A stretch of 64,000 bases of DNA from Terripilifer ovatus (GCA_029222685.1 JARHVB010000031.1:1-64000); one strand, 5' to 3'; numbered from the stretch's first letter, positions 10,722 through 18,668 are shown. Program-made: numbers and translations. Notes: a model not told the origin generated them from the letters alone.

Positions 10722-11342
10722 TTAACCGGCGGAACGCACGCAGTCGGCGTGGAGCAGGGCCGCGTCGCGCACCTGCTGCGCCGCCATCCATCCGGCCCTA
10801 TCCAACTGGAAGCGCTGGCAGTCGAAAGCGCCGCCGCGCACCGGCATGTCGACCAGCCCGACGCCTTCGAGCCGGAAGCCGCTGTCTTCCAGCACCGCCC
10901 GCGACGCCGGATTGTCGACCCGCACCTGGGCGTCGATACGCTCGACCTCCGACGTGCGGAAGGCCAGGTCGACGAGTTCACCGACAGCTTCCCGCGCCAG
11001 GCCCTGGTTCCAGAACGGCTTGCCGATCCAGTAGCCGAGCACCGCGCGGCCCGGCCGGGTCTGGTGGATGCCGACCATGCCGATCAGATCCTCCGGCCGG
11101 GTCTTGAGCGTCAGCGCCAGCACCGCCGCACTGCCCTGGGCGTTGCCGACCCGGCTTTCGAAAATCCACTTTTCCGCCGCCGATGGCGGATAGGGATGCG
11201 GCAGGCGCTCGGTCATCTGCGCGACGTCTTTGTCTCCGGCGAGGCGTACGATGGCTGCGGCGTCGGCCATGCGCGGCCAGCGCAGCCAGAGGCGCTTCGT
11301 CTCGAGACGGAAAATATCGTCGCGCAGCAAATCCGGGAACAT
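10722..11342 (-). CDS. GNAT family N-acetyltransferase (RimJ/RimL type)
   Basis: The 206-residue protein starts with the ETKRLWLRWPRMAD segment common to RimJ/RimL-like acetyltransferases, and contains GYWIGKPFWNQGLAREAVGELVDLAF, the acetyl-CoA-binding motif A region, and the closing NPASRAVLEDSGFRLEG. It transfers an acetyl group from acetyl-CoA to an amine, possibly a ribosomal or translation-related protein given the neighbours. The start at 11342 has GGAGAAGG upstream. Genes of this type commonly sit between rpmA and obgE in this group. Confidence 0.88.
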   Translation of the reverse strand: MFPDLLRDDIFRLETKRLWLRWPRMADAAAIVRLAGDKDVAQMTERLPHPYPPSAAEKWIFESRVGNAQGSAAVLALTLKTRPEDLIGMVGIHQTRPGRAVLGYWIGKPFWNQGLAREAVGELVDLAFRTSEVERIDAQVRVDNPASRAVLEDSGFRLEGVGLVDMPVRGGAFDCQRFQLDRAGWMAAQQVRDAALLHADCVRSAG

Positions 11343-11386
11343 GGTCCTTCTCCAGTCCGGCGGGCGGTTCTCGCCCAAACAGCGAA

Positions 11387-11410
11387 GGGGAAATGGTCTC
11401 CCATTTCCCC
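11387..11410. terminator. Perfect 10-bp stem hairpin between rpmA and the GNAT gene
   Basis: GGGGAAATGG (11387-11396) and CCATTTCCCC (11401-11410) are exact inverted repeats around a 4-nt loop. On the transcribed minus strand there is no T-run after it, so it may be a partial terminator or an RNA-processing or stability element that lowers expression of the distal genes relative to rpmA. Confidence 0.55.
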
Positions 11411-11458
11411 GGCTGGCCCTTTGCGGGCTTGGACTGGATTTCAGGCTTTAGTCTTCCT

Positions 11459-11501
11459 GAAGGAACCGTCCACCGGGGTCTGGGAGCCGGTGGGGTCCTT
11501 C
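11459..11501. terminator. Second hairpin downstream of rpmA
   Basis: Nested arms GAAGGA (11459-11464)/TCCTTC (11496-11501) and CCACCGG (11470-11476)/CCGGTGG (11487-11493) form an interrupted stem starting 14 bp after the rpmA stop. With the 11387-11410 hairpin it makes a two-stem intergenic structure, suggesting attenuation or processing between rpmA and the downstream genes. Confidence 0.5.
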
Positions 11502-11514
11502 GCTAGACCTCACC

Positions 11515-11790
11515 TCACTCGGCGGCTTGCATTTTCTGCGCCGTTACGACGTCAATGTAAGCTCGGCCGTTGCCTTTGGTTTTAAAAAGCACGGTGCCTT
11601 CACAAAGCGCGAACAGGGTATGGTCCGTGCCCATGCCGACATTCTGGCCGGGATGCCACTTGGTGCCGCGCTGGCGCACGATAATATTGCCGCCGACGAC
11701 CGACTGGCCGCCGAACTTCTTCACGCCCAAGCGGCGTCCGTCTGAATCGCGGCCGTTGCGGGACGAGCCGCCTGCCTTTTTATGAGCCAT
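11515..11790 (-). CDS. rpmA: 50S ribosomal protein L27
   Basis: The 91-residue sequence begins [20 protein letters not shown] and contains GVKKFGGQ, both diagnostic of bacterial L27, whose N-terminal tail reaches the peptidyl-transferase centre. It has the usual alphaproteobacterial length, has no N-terminal cleavage extension, and follows rplU by 123 bp on the same strand. Confidence 0.98.
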   Translation of the reverse strand: MAHKKAGGSSRNGRDSDGRRLGVKKFGGQSVVGGNIIVRQRGTKWHPGQNVGMGTDHTLFALCEGTVLFKTKGNGRAYIDVVTAQKMQAAE

Positions 11791-11913
11791 AATCCTGCTC
11801 CGAACCTGTTTTCCGCTGGCGCGCCACGCTATCGGGCACTGCCTCGCGGGAGAAATGACTATATTTCAGGCTATATACCCGAAATATGGCGACGTGGAAA
11901 CCGCTGTTTGCGC

Positions 11914-12228
11914 TTAGCTCAGCGAGATTCCGGTGATCTTCACCATCGTCAGGTCCTGACGGTGGCCGCGCTTGCGCTTCGAATTCTTGCGGCGGCGCTT
12001 CTTGAACGCAATGACCTTGGGGCCGCGCGCGTGCTCGACGATCTCTCCCGAAACCGTGGCGCCGCTCAGGAAGGGCGCGCCGAGCTTGGTCGTATCGCCG
12101 TCGACGAACATCATCACGTCGCCGAACGTCACCTTGTCGCCGGCATCGCCGGCGAGAGACATAACCGTAATCACTTCATCGGCAGCAACACGATACTGTT
12201 TGCCACCGGTTTTGATCACTGCGAACAT
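11914..12228 (-). CDS. rplU: 50S ribosomal protein L21
   Basis: The 104-residue protein starts MFAVIKTGGKQYRV, and the C-terminal KRRRKNSKRKRGHRQ stretch is the L21 signature region; it binds 23S rRNA in the large subunit. The start at 12228 has GGAG upstream; a longer frame to 12246 adds six unconserved residues. It heads the rplU-rpmA group, with a terminator-like hairpin in the leader at 12344-12359. Confidence 0.98.
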   Translation of the reverse strand: MFAVIKTGGKQYRVAADEVITVMSLAGDAGDKVTFGDVMMFVDGDTTKLGAPFLSGATVSGEIVEHARGPKVIAFKKRRRKNSKRKRGHRQDLTMVKITGISLS

Positions 12229-12338
12229 CGTTTTCTCCGTGTTCAATTCCGACCTACGGGGGGATTCCCGTGACCGGCTTCTTTGCAGGACTTACCGACT
12301 GCTGAGTGCTCCAATTCGCCAAGCGCGAGCGCACAACG

Positions 12339-12359
12339 AAAAACGCGGCCTTCGCCGCG
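12339..12359 (-). terminator. Terminator-like hairpin in the rplU leader (possible attenuator)
   Basis: Read on the minus strand, CGCGGC (12359-12354), a 4-nt loop and GCCGCG (12349-12344) are followed by five T (12343-12339). This is the form of an intrinsic terminator placed 111-131 nt upstream of the rplU start. It could end a transcript coming from upstream, or act as a ribosomal-protein leader that tunes rplU-rpmA expression. Confidence 0.6.
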
Positions 12360-12455
12360 CTGGAACGCGGCTTCTATAGTCGCAATGACGGCAAAATGTC
12401 AAACCGAACGTCAAGCGTCTCGACGTGCCCCGGCGAATCCGTATGATCCGCCGCA

Positions 12456-12962
12456 ATGTCAGAAGCCCCTTCCCATACGCCCCAAGCCCCTGTCCATACA
12501 CCCAACGGCGCGGCCGTCACCGACCTTTTCCGCATGATTTTCCAGGTCAACGCCCGGCTGATCGCCGATGGCGATGAGCTCGGCCGTGACCTTGGTTTCA
12601 CCAGCGCCCGCTGGCAGGTGCTGGGCGCCGCCGGCGACGCCGTGAGATCGGTGGCACAGCTCGCGCGCCATATGGGCCTGGCCCGGCAAAGCGTCCAGCG
12701 CCTTGTCGACTGGCTGGAGGAGCGCGGCTTTGTGGTTCTGGTCGACAATCCCGACCATCAGCGCGCAAAACTCGTGCAATTGACCGAAAAAGGCATCGAA
12801 ACCCGCAGCAAATTGAAATCTCGGCAGATCGCCTGGGTCAACGAGCTTGGCCTGGCGCTGTCGGGCGATGATCTCGAAACAGCCCTGAACGTCTTGATCG
12901 GCCTCCGCCAGGGACTCGACAAGGCGCGACCGGCCCGCAGGGGCGCTAAAACCGACCTCTGA
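12456..12962 (+). CDS. MarR family transcriptional regulator
   Basis: The 168-residue protein has the MarR winged helix: GFTSARWQVLGAAGDAVRSVAQLARHMGLARQSVQRLVDWLEERGFV and the wing VDNPDHQRAKLVQLTEKG. The first 20 residues are a proline-rich extension. MarR dimers usually repress neighbouring genes and are released by small, often aromatic, ligands. It lies 125 bp upstream of the dioxygenase-like operon on the same strand, with a TGTCA palindrome between them, and divergent from rplU, so it is the obvious candidate regulator of that operon. Confidence 0.9.
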   Translation: MSEAPSHTPQAPVHTPNGAAVTDLFRMIFQVNARLIADGDELGRDLGFTSARWQVLGAAGDAVRSVAQLARHMGLARQSVQRLVDWLEERGFVVLVDNPDHQRAKLVQLTEKGIETRSKLKSRQIAWVNELGLALSGDDLETALNVLIGLRQGLDKARPARRGAKTDL

Positions 12963-13012
12963 AATCATTCGATGCGGACCCAAGCATTGTCACGGCCATA
13001 ATGATCCTATCC

Positions 13013-13037
13013 TGTCATATTGACAGAATACTGTCAT
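13013..13037. promoter_or_regulatory. Candidate operator: TGTCA inverted and direct repeats
   Basis: TGTCA (13013-13017), a 3-nt spacer and TGACA (13021-13025) form a palindrome, followed by a further TGTCAT (13032-13037). It lies between the MarR gene and the dioxygenase operon and overlaps a TTGACA (13020-13025) that could be a -35 box, a sensible place for repressor binding. Confidence 0.5.
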
Positions 13038-13087
13038 CATGGCATGGCTCTCGGCAGCAAGATGCTCGTCTGCGAGCCGGGAGGACG

Positions 13088-14488
13088 ATGGACATGCGCC
13101 GTAAAAATCGCGCCGATCTCTTTGCCGAGGCCGTCGCGCGCCGAAATTTCGATGAAATGCCGATCCTCGAACTCGGCATCGACCCGCAGCTTCATCTCAG
13201 CCGCAACGACGTCGCGCAGCCGTTCTTCCTGATCTGCGAGCATGATTGCGTCATCGCCCAGATGTCGGGAACGGCGCGTATCGAGTTCCGCGCGGCTTCG
13301 GTCAATTATTTCGATCTCGTCCTGGGCGACTTCGTCTATGTGCCCGGCGGCACGCCACATCGTCTCGTGCCGTCGAGCACCAGCGTGCATCTGCGCTACA
13401 AGGCCGACGATCCGGGCCTCGAAGCCGTCGCCTGGTTTTCGCCCGCGACCGGCCGCGAGATCAGCAGGGTCGTCTGGGACTGCGCCACCGAACTGCCGCA
13501 GGAGGCCTATCTGCGCGCCTGCACCTCGTTCAACGCGACGCCGTCCCTGCGCACATGCCGGGCCTCCGGCGAGGTGCTGCCGCCCATCGACCTGACACCG
13601 TTCAACTGGCAGGCGGTGGCCCAGGAGATCCGCGCCGCCGAGGTGAGCGAGCGCGAGCGCGCGGCAAGACGCGGCCTGTCGTTCGAGGTCAAGCCGCGCG
13701 ATGACCGCACGTTCTGCCCGCCGCCGACCCATACCGAGCCGCTGCGTACCAATGTCTATGACTTCGTGCGTTCGGCGACGACGCAGCTCAACCCGCTGTT
13801 TCCCTATCTCGGCCCCGGCTGCATCGTACCCTGTTCGGCCATGCACGATCCCGATTTTCGCGGCGCCATGGGCTACTTCCTGCACGAGAATACCCAGCAG
13901 GAAGTCAATGTCTGCTTCGGCGCCCGCAGCAGTTTCCGCGCACCGGGCCAGGTCTTCGTCGGCCCGCTGCATCACGGCGTCGGCAACAAGCCATCGCCCG
14001 ACGATATTGATCTCGACAAACATGGTGTCGGCGAACGGCCGGGCAACGGCGATCGCGCCGACATGATCGCCATCGCCGTCATCACCCAGCGCCAGGCGAT
14101 CGACACGCCGCAGCGTGAAGCCGTCTCCATCGTCTGCGAGAAATGCGACACGCAATTGCATCGCCATCCCTACGATGCCCATGCCTTCCCTGATGCGATC
14201 GAGACAGACGATCCGGTTCTTCTTGGTCTGCCGACAATCTCCCAGGATGCGTGGATGTTCGAGCAGGTCAACCGCGATCCTTCCATGCGCACCTGCAAGA
14301 GCTGCGGCCACGTCAATCCGAAGTTCCCTATGCAGTATTGGGGCTGGGCCGACTACCGGCGCCGCACCCATGTGGCGGTGCAGGCGCGCAAGACCATGGC
14401 CGACGCGGCCCCGTCTTCTTCCGTCTCCCGTTCACGGGAAAAGATGACCCTTGCCCAGCAAGGATCGGATGAGGGAAGCAGGCAATGA
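13088..14488 (+). CDS. Two-cupin protein related to 3-hydroxyanthranilate 3,4-dioxygenase
   Basis: The 466-residue protein looks like two fused cupins. The N-terminal half keeps GDFVYVPGGTPHR (H91) but lacks a clear HxnE metal set. The C-terminal half has H266-x5-E272 (HENTQQE) and H295-H296 in GPLHHGV, resembling the iron ligands of 3-hydroxyanthranilate dioxygenase, and then two cysteine pairs, C350/C353 and C403/C406 (RTCKSCGHVNP), like the rubredoxin-type site of the bacterial enzyme. Usual enzymes are about 175 residues, so this is a distinct, longer relative. Ring-cleaving or related oxygenase chemistry on an aromatic is inferred. The start has GGGAGG upstream. It overlaps the Rieske gene by ATGA, and its last ~30 residues come from repeat DNA. 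Confidence 0.7.
   Translation: MDMRRKNRADLFAEAVARRNFDEMPILELGIDPQLHLSRNDVAQPFFLICEHDCVIAQMSGTARIEFRAASVNYFDLVLGDFVYVPGGTPHRLVPSSTSVHLRYKADDPGLEAVAWFSPATGREISRVVWDCATELPQEAYLRACTSFNATPSLRTCRASGEVLPPIDLTPFNWQAVAQEIRAAEVSERERAARRGLSFEVKPRDDRTFCPPPTHTEPLRTNVYDFVRSATTQLNPLFPYLGPGCIVPCSAMHDPDFRGAMGYFLHENTQQEVNVCFGARSSFRAPGQVFVGPLHHGVGNKPSPDDIDLDKHGVGERPGNGDRADMIAIAVITQRQAIDTPQREAVSIVCEKCDTQLHRHPYDAHAFPDAIETDDPVLLGLPTISQDAWMFEQVNRDPSMRTCKSCGHVNPKFPMQYWGWADYRRRTHVAVQARKTMADAAPSSSVSRSREKMTLAQQGSDEGSRQ
14419..14478. repeat. Repeat family C copy inside the 3' end of the dioxygenase-like gene
   Basis: The segment is bounded by CTTCC and GGAAG, and contains GTTCACGGG and CCCTTGC...GCAAGG followed by TCGGATGAGG. 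The same core words form the hairpin at 60304-60338. Here it lies inside the coding frame and supplies the low-complexity C-terminal tail. Confidence 0.45.
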
Positions 14489-14805
14489 CTGAAGCCGATT
14501 ACCACCGCGTCGCCACGACAACCGATCTCCACGACGGCGATGTCATCGAAGTACAGGTCGGCAAGACCCTGCTGGCGATCTACAAGATCGACGGCGGCTT
14601 CTACGCCACAGAAGGCGTCTGCACCCATGCCTATGCGCGCATGGCGGAAGGCTATGTGGAAGGCGACGTCATCGAATGTCCCTATCACGGCGGCGCCTTC
14701 GACATCCGCAGCGGCAAGGCCGTCGCTGCGCCGTGCACGCAGGACCTGAAGACCTTTCCGGTACGCATCGACGGCGATGCGGTTCTCGTCGGCATCGCGT
14801 CATGA
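14485..14805 (+). CDS. Rieske [2Fe-2S] ferredoxin
   Basis: This 106-residue protein carries the two Rieske motifs C46-T-H48 and C65-P-Y-H68, the cluster ligands of a small electron-transfer ferredoxin of the naphthalene/biphenyl dioxygenase type. It would shuttle electrons in the cytoplasm to an oxygenase. It overlaps the cupin gene and the following gene by ATGA at both ends, so the three are translationally coupled. A Rieske ferredoxin beside a cupin dioxygenase is unusual, since cupin enzymes normally need no external electrons. No ferredoxin reductase is in the cluster. Confidence 0.93.
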   Translation: MTEADYHRVATTTDLHDGDVIEVQVGKTLLAIYKIDGGFYATEGVCTHAYARMAEGYVEGDVIECPYHGGAFDIRSGKAVAAPCTQDLKTFPVRIDGDAVLVGIAS

Positions 14806-15791
14806 GCATCAACATCCCGCCGCCCCGCATCGAGCGCCCGCTCACCCTGCAGTTCCAGGGCGACTGGGGCCGCGCCAATCTGCATAGAGTCATGGGCTGG
14901 CTCGGCTATGAACTCGGCCGCCTCACCAGCCCGCGACTACGCTTCGCCATCTGGAACGGCACCGGCGGCATGGATGCCGTGCACGCCCTTGGTAGCGGCG
15001 AGATCGATGTTTCGATCATGACGCCGGCCTGCTGCGCGAAAATGGCGCTCGACGGCACGGGAATGAGCGCCGGCCAGGCCTTTGCCGACCTGCGCGCGCT
15101 CGGCCTCGTACCGCAGAACGATCGCCTCATCCTGGCGATCCGCCGCGACCATGACATCCGCAGCTTCGACGACCTGCGCGCCAGGAAACCATCGCTGCGC
15201 ATTGCCGCCGCACGCGACGACGGCACCAATCCCATCGGCATGATGACGCAGGAATTCATGCGCGCCTCGGGCATTCCACGCGCGATGCTCGAAAGCTGGG
15301 GCGGCAGCTATCTCGAACGCGACGAGCCGATCGACTGTTTCCGCGACGTGATCGCAGGCCGCACGGACGCCATCATCATGGAAGCGGTGATGAGCGAGTT
15401 CTGGCATGACATGGCGCGCCAGGTCGACCTGTTCTACCTGCCGATCGAAGCGGCAACGAAGCAGCAGTTGCAGCGCACCTTCGGCTGGACCTGCGCCACC
15501 CTGCCGGCAAATTTCCAGCCCGGCCTCGACGCGGACACCGAGTTCCTCGATTTCTCCGATTTCATCCTGCTGACCACCACGGCGCTACCCGACGACATCG
15601 CCTATGCCATGGCCTGGAGCCTGGTCGAGCGATACGAAGGCCTGGCGCGGCAGTACAGCCACATCCCTTCGCAGCGCAGCCCGGTCAACTATCCGATCGA
15701 TCCGAAAGCCGCCTGCCGCACGTCGATTCCACTGCATGCCGGCGCCGAACGCTATTATCGCGATGCGGGACATCTCACCGAACAATCATAA
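14802..15791 (+). CDS. TAXI/NMT1-like substrate-binding-fold protein without signal peptide
   Basis: The 329-residue protein resembles TAXI-type TRAP solute receptors and NMT1-like binding proteins: GTGGMDAVHALGSGEIDVSIMTPA is the usual early lobe, and FDDLRARKPSLRIAAARDDGTNP the hinge region. Such proteins are normally exported, but this one starts MSINIPPPRIERPLTLQFQGDWG with no hydrophobic leader, so it should stay in the cytoplasm. No TRAP membrane subunits are nearby. It is coupled by ATGA to the Rieske gene and followed 29 bp later by an MFS transporter. It may be an intracellular ligand-binding or enzyme-accessory protein. Confidence 0.7.
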   Translation: MSINIPPPRIERPLTLQFQGDWGRANLHRVMGWLGYELGRLTSPRLRFAIWNGTGGMDAVHALGSGEIDVSIMTPACCAKMALDGTGMSAGQAFADLRALGLVPQNDRLILAIRRDHDIRSFDDLRARKPSLRIAAARDDGTNPIGMMTQEFMRASGIPRAMLESWGGSYLERDEPIDCFRDVIAGRTDAIIMEAVMSEFWHDMARQVDLFYLPIEAATKQQLQRTFGWTCATLPANFQPGLDADTEFLDFSDFILLTTTALPDDIAYAMAWSLVERYEGLARQYSHIPSQRSPVNYPIDPKAACRTSIPLHAGAERYYRDAGHLTEQS

Positions 15792-15820
15792 ACACAGGCA
15801 GAAATCCGGGGAGGGATTTC

Positions 15821-17167
15821 ATGGAAACCAGACAGACCATTCACATCGCGCCCCTGCTCGATGACATGAAGATCGGCCGCACCCACATCGGCGTGTTCAT
15901 CCTCTGCTTCGTGATTCTGTTTCTCGACGGCATGGATTTCGCCGCCATTCTCGTCACCGCGCCCGCCATCCTGCGCGACTGGCAGCTCGAACCAAAAGTG
16001 ATGGGCACGATCTTCGGCGCCGGCAATCTGGGGCTTCTGATCGGCGCGGTGGTCTTCGGCAAGCTCAGCGACGTTTACGGTCGCCGCATCGGCATCATCG
16101 CCGGCGTCCTGATCTATAGCCTGCCGGCCCTCGCCACGGCTTTCGCCGACAGTTACGCCCATCTGCTGGCGTTGCGCTTCCTCACCTGCATCGGCCTCGG
16201 CGGCGTCCTGCCCAATGTCGTTACCTTGCTCACCGAGGGCGCACCGCAACGCGTGCGCGGCAGCTCTGTTCTCCTGGCCTCGATCGGCTACGCGCTGGGG
16301 CCGGCTGCGGTCGGCGCCCTCGCGGCCGTGCTCATTCCGCGCAGCGGCTGGTCCTCGGTGTTTCTCGTCGTCGGCATCGCCGGCACCTTGCTCGGCATCC
16401 TGCTTTATTTCGTCCTCCCGGAATCGATCCGCTTTCTCGCGTTGAAGACGCCGCAGTCGGAAGACCTGCGCCGGGCGCTTCGCCGCCTCGCACCCGATCT
16501 CGCCATCGGCCCGCAAACGCAATTCATTCTCGACAGCGATCCCGGCAGGAAACCCGTACTTGCCGATCTCTTTCATGGCCGGCTGGCGGTGATCACGCCG
16601 CTGCTCTGGGCCGTCTTCTTCGCCGAAACCCTCACCTTCATGACGCTCGTCAGTTGGGTGCCCATCCTGATCCAGCGCAGCGGCGTGTCGCCGGCCATGG
16701 CCTCACTGGCCTTCGCCTACGGCGCAGCCGGCGGCGGCGTCGCGCAACTGCTGTTCTCCAGAATCATCGACAGCTTCGGCTGGCTGACCACATTGACCGC
16801 GGCGATCGTCACGATTCTCGCTCTCTTCGGTCTCGGCATGGCGGAGCTGACACCGGCCATGATCATCGGCCTCATCGCCGCCGCCATGTCGTTTGCGACA
16901 GCCGCGCATAATTCGCTCTACAGCCTGGTGGGGCCGTTCTATCCAACAGCGATCCGCGGCAACGGCATCGGCCTCGCCAGCGGCGCCGGGCGCATCGCCG
17001 CCATCATCGGGCCTGTGGTCGGCGGCCTTCTTGTATCGCAACTCTCGCTCAGCGGCATGGGCATCGCCATGGCGCTGCCCTACATCGCCACCGCCGTCCT
17101 GTGCCTGATCTTCTACGTCCTGCGCACTCGGCCAACGCCCGGCGTCAGCGAACGCGCAGCGGCCTGA
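15821..17167 (+). CDS. MFS transporter, aromatic acid:H+ symporter (AAHS)-like
   Basis: The 448-residue inner-membrane protein has about 12 hydrophobic helices. Helix 1 carries LFLDGMDFAAI, like the D-G-x-D motif of AAHS transporters such as PcaK and BenK, and the loop 2-3 motif GKLSDVYGRRIG is the MFS signature. It is expected to import an aromatic or related carboxylate, consistent with the upstream dioxygenase-like gene. The ATG follows GGGAGG and lies 29 bp after the TAXI-like gene, so it belongs to the same operon. Confidence 0.9.
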   Translation: METRQTIHIAPLLDDMKIGRTHIGVFILCFVILFLDGMDFAAILVTAPAILRDWQLEPKVMGTIFGAGNLGLLIGAVVFGKLSDVYGRRIGIIAGVLIYSLPALATAFADSYAHLLALRFLTCIGLGGVLPNVVTLLTEGAPQRVRGSSVLLASIGYALGPAAVGALAAVLIPRSGWSSVFLVVGIAGTLLGILLYFVLPESIRFLALKTPQSEDLRRALRRLAPDLAIGPQTQFILDSDPGRKPVLADLFHGRLAVITPLLWAVFFAETLTFMTLVSWVPILIQRSGVSPAMASLAFAYGAAGGGVAQLLFSRIIDSFGWLTTLTAAIVTILALFGLGMAELTPAMIIGLIAAAMSFATAAHNSLYSLVGPFYPTAIRGNGIGLASGAGRIAAIIGPVVGGLLVSQLSLSGMGIAMALPYIATAVLCLIFYVLRTRPTPGVSERAAA

Positions 17168-17212
17168 TCGATTTCAAACCTGACGACCGAAGGACTTAAA
17201 CAGGAGGGGGAT

Positions 17213-18655
17213 ATGAAGCATATGAAAACGGCGCTCATTTGCGCCGGCGCTACTCTTTTGCCCATTGCAGCCGCGCAAGGCGCAGATCTGCCGTCGCGCA
17301 AGGCCGCTCCCGTCGAATATGTGCGGGTCTGCGATGCTTATGGCACCGGCTTTTACTGGATTCCAGGCACCGACACCTGTTTGAAAGTCGGCGGCCGTGT
17401 CCGCATCGAGGCCTGGTACACGCCGGCCAAGAATGCCGTCGTGCATCGCTCGACCGGCACCCCCGCAATGCCTGCCGGCACATTCGCCGCTGCCAACGGC
17501 ATCGACACGACCGGCTGGTTCGCCCGCGGCATTCTCAACATGGATGCGCGCACCCAATCGGCCTGGGGCACGGTGCAGACCGTCTTCGCCCTACGTCTCG
17601 CCTCGGCCACCGGCCTCGCCAATGCGCCGTTCGGCTACGCCACCAGCGTCTTCTCGGCCGGCAATGTCGGCAATGCAACGATCGAGGCAGCCTATATCCG
17701 CTTCGCCGGCTTCACCGTCGGCCAGGCCGCGTCCAGCTTCTTCCTGATCCCGCCCTATCAACTTCATTCGATCTACAATGGCGGCTTTCCCAACGGCGTC
17801 CGCCAGTTCACCTACACCGCAAGTTTCGGCAACGGCTTCTCCGCCACCTTGGGCCTGGAAAACCGCGGCGACCAGATCCTGACGTCGGGCGTCAATACGC
17901 TCGGCGCCAATCCGTTCACCGCGACGGCGGCGACGGCAGGCGCGATCACGCCGCAGCATCTGCCGGCGCTCGTCGGCAACATCCGCGTCGACCAGGCCTG
18001 GGGCACGCTCATGGCGTCGGCGATGGTGCAGGAGAACACCGGCAACTTCACCAATGCGGCCCTCGTCAACACCGCGCCGCAGGTCCGCCGCACCGGCTGG
18101 GCGATCGGCGGCGGCGCCCGCTTCAACCTGCCGATGATCGCGGCGGGGGACCAGATTCAACTCTGGACCAACTATGGTGTCGGCACGCTCGACTACATGT
18201 ACGGCCTGGGGCTGAACGGCAATTTCGCGATGACCTCGAACTTTCTCGGCGGCTTCCTGAGAGTCGATCGCGACCTGACCCTGTATTGCATCAACGTCGC
18301 CTGTACCGCCGGTGGCGTCGAACAGACCAGGGCCTTCGGCGCCACGGCACTCCTCACGCATTACTGGACGCCGTCGCTGCGATCTTACTTCGTCGGCACC
18401 TATGTGCAGGTGACTCCGGGCACCGTGACCCAGAATACCGCCTGGGCGATGGGCGGCCTGTCGAAAGCCCACCTTTGGAACGTCGCCGGCAGCCTGTTCT
18501 GGTCGCCGGTGCGCAACTTCGACATCGGCGCCGAACTGTCCTACGCCAAACTGACCCAGAGCCTGCCGCTCTCGGCACCGGCCGGCCTCGGCACCCTGGC
18601 GCAGGTCAGCCCAAGCAACTGGACGACCCGCGTGCGCGTCGAGCGGACGTTCTGA
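17213..18655 (+). CDS. Outer-membrane porin, Porin_2 family
   Basis: The 480-residue protein begins with a Sec signal peptide (cleavage near AAAQGADLPSRKAAP), followed by VEYVRVCDAYGTGFYWIPGTDTCLKVGGRVRIEAWY, the hallmark start of alphaproteobacterial Porin_2 proteins, and ends with RVRVERTF, the terminal phenylalanine of beta-barrels. It forms a general or semi-selective channel. A strong AGGAGGGGG precedes the ATG; a second ATG at 17222 is possible. It lies 45 bp after the MFS gene, so it may serve outer-membrane entry of the same substrate. Confidence 0.92.
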   Translation: MKHMKTALICAGATLLPIAAAQGADLPSRKAAPVEYVRVCDAYGTGFYWIPGTDTCLKVGGRVRIEAWYTPAKNAVVHRSTGTPAMPAGTFAAANGIDTTGWFARGILNMDARTQSAWGTVQTVFALRLASATGLANAPFGYATSVFSAGNVGNATIEAAYIRFAGFTVGQAASSFFLIPPYQLHSIYNGGFPNGVRQFTYTASFGNGFSATLGLENRGDQILTSGVNTLGANPFTATAATAGAITPQHLPALVGNIRVDQAWGTLMASAMVQENTGNFTNAALVNTAPQVRRTGWAIGGGARFNLPMIAAGDQIQLWTNYGVGTLDYMYGLGLNGNFAMTSNFLGGFLRVDRDLTLYCINVACTAGGVEQTRAFGATALLTHYWTPSLRSYFVGTYVQVTPGTVTQNTAWAMGGLSKAHLWNVAGSLFWSPVRNFDIGAELSYAKLTQSLPLSAPAGLGTLAQVSPSNWTTRVRVERTF

Positions 18656-18668
18656 TTGCTTCAGACCT

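Noticed and set aside
13037-14371. 444-codon minus-strand frame opposite the cupin dioxygenase gene
   Set aside because: Shadow: the plus strand has cupin and CxxC motifs, a ribosome site and overlapping neighbours.
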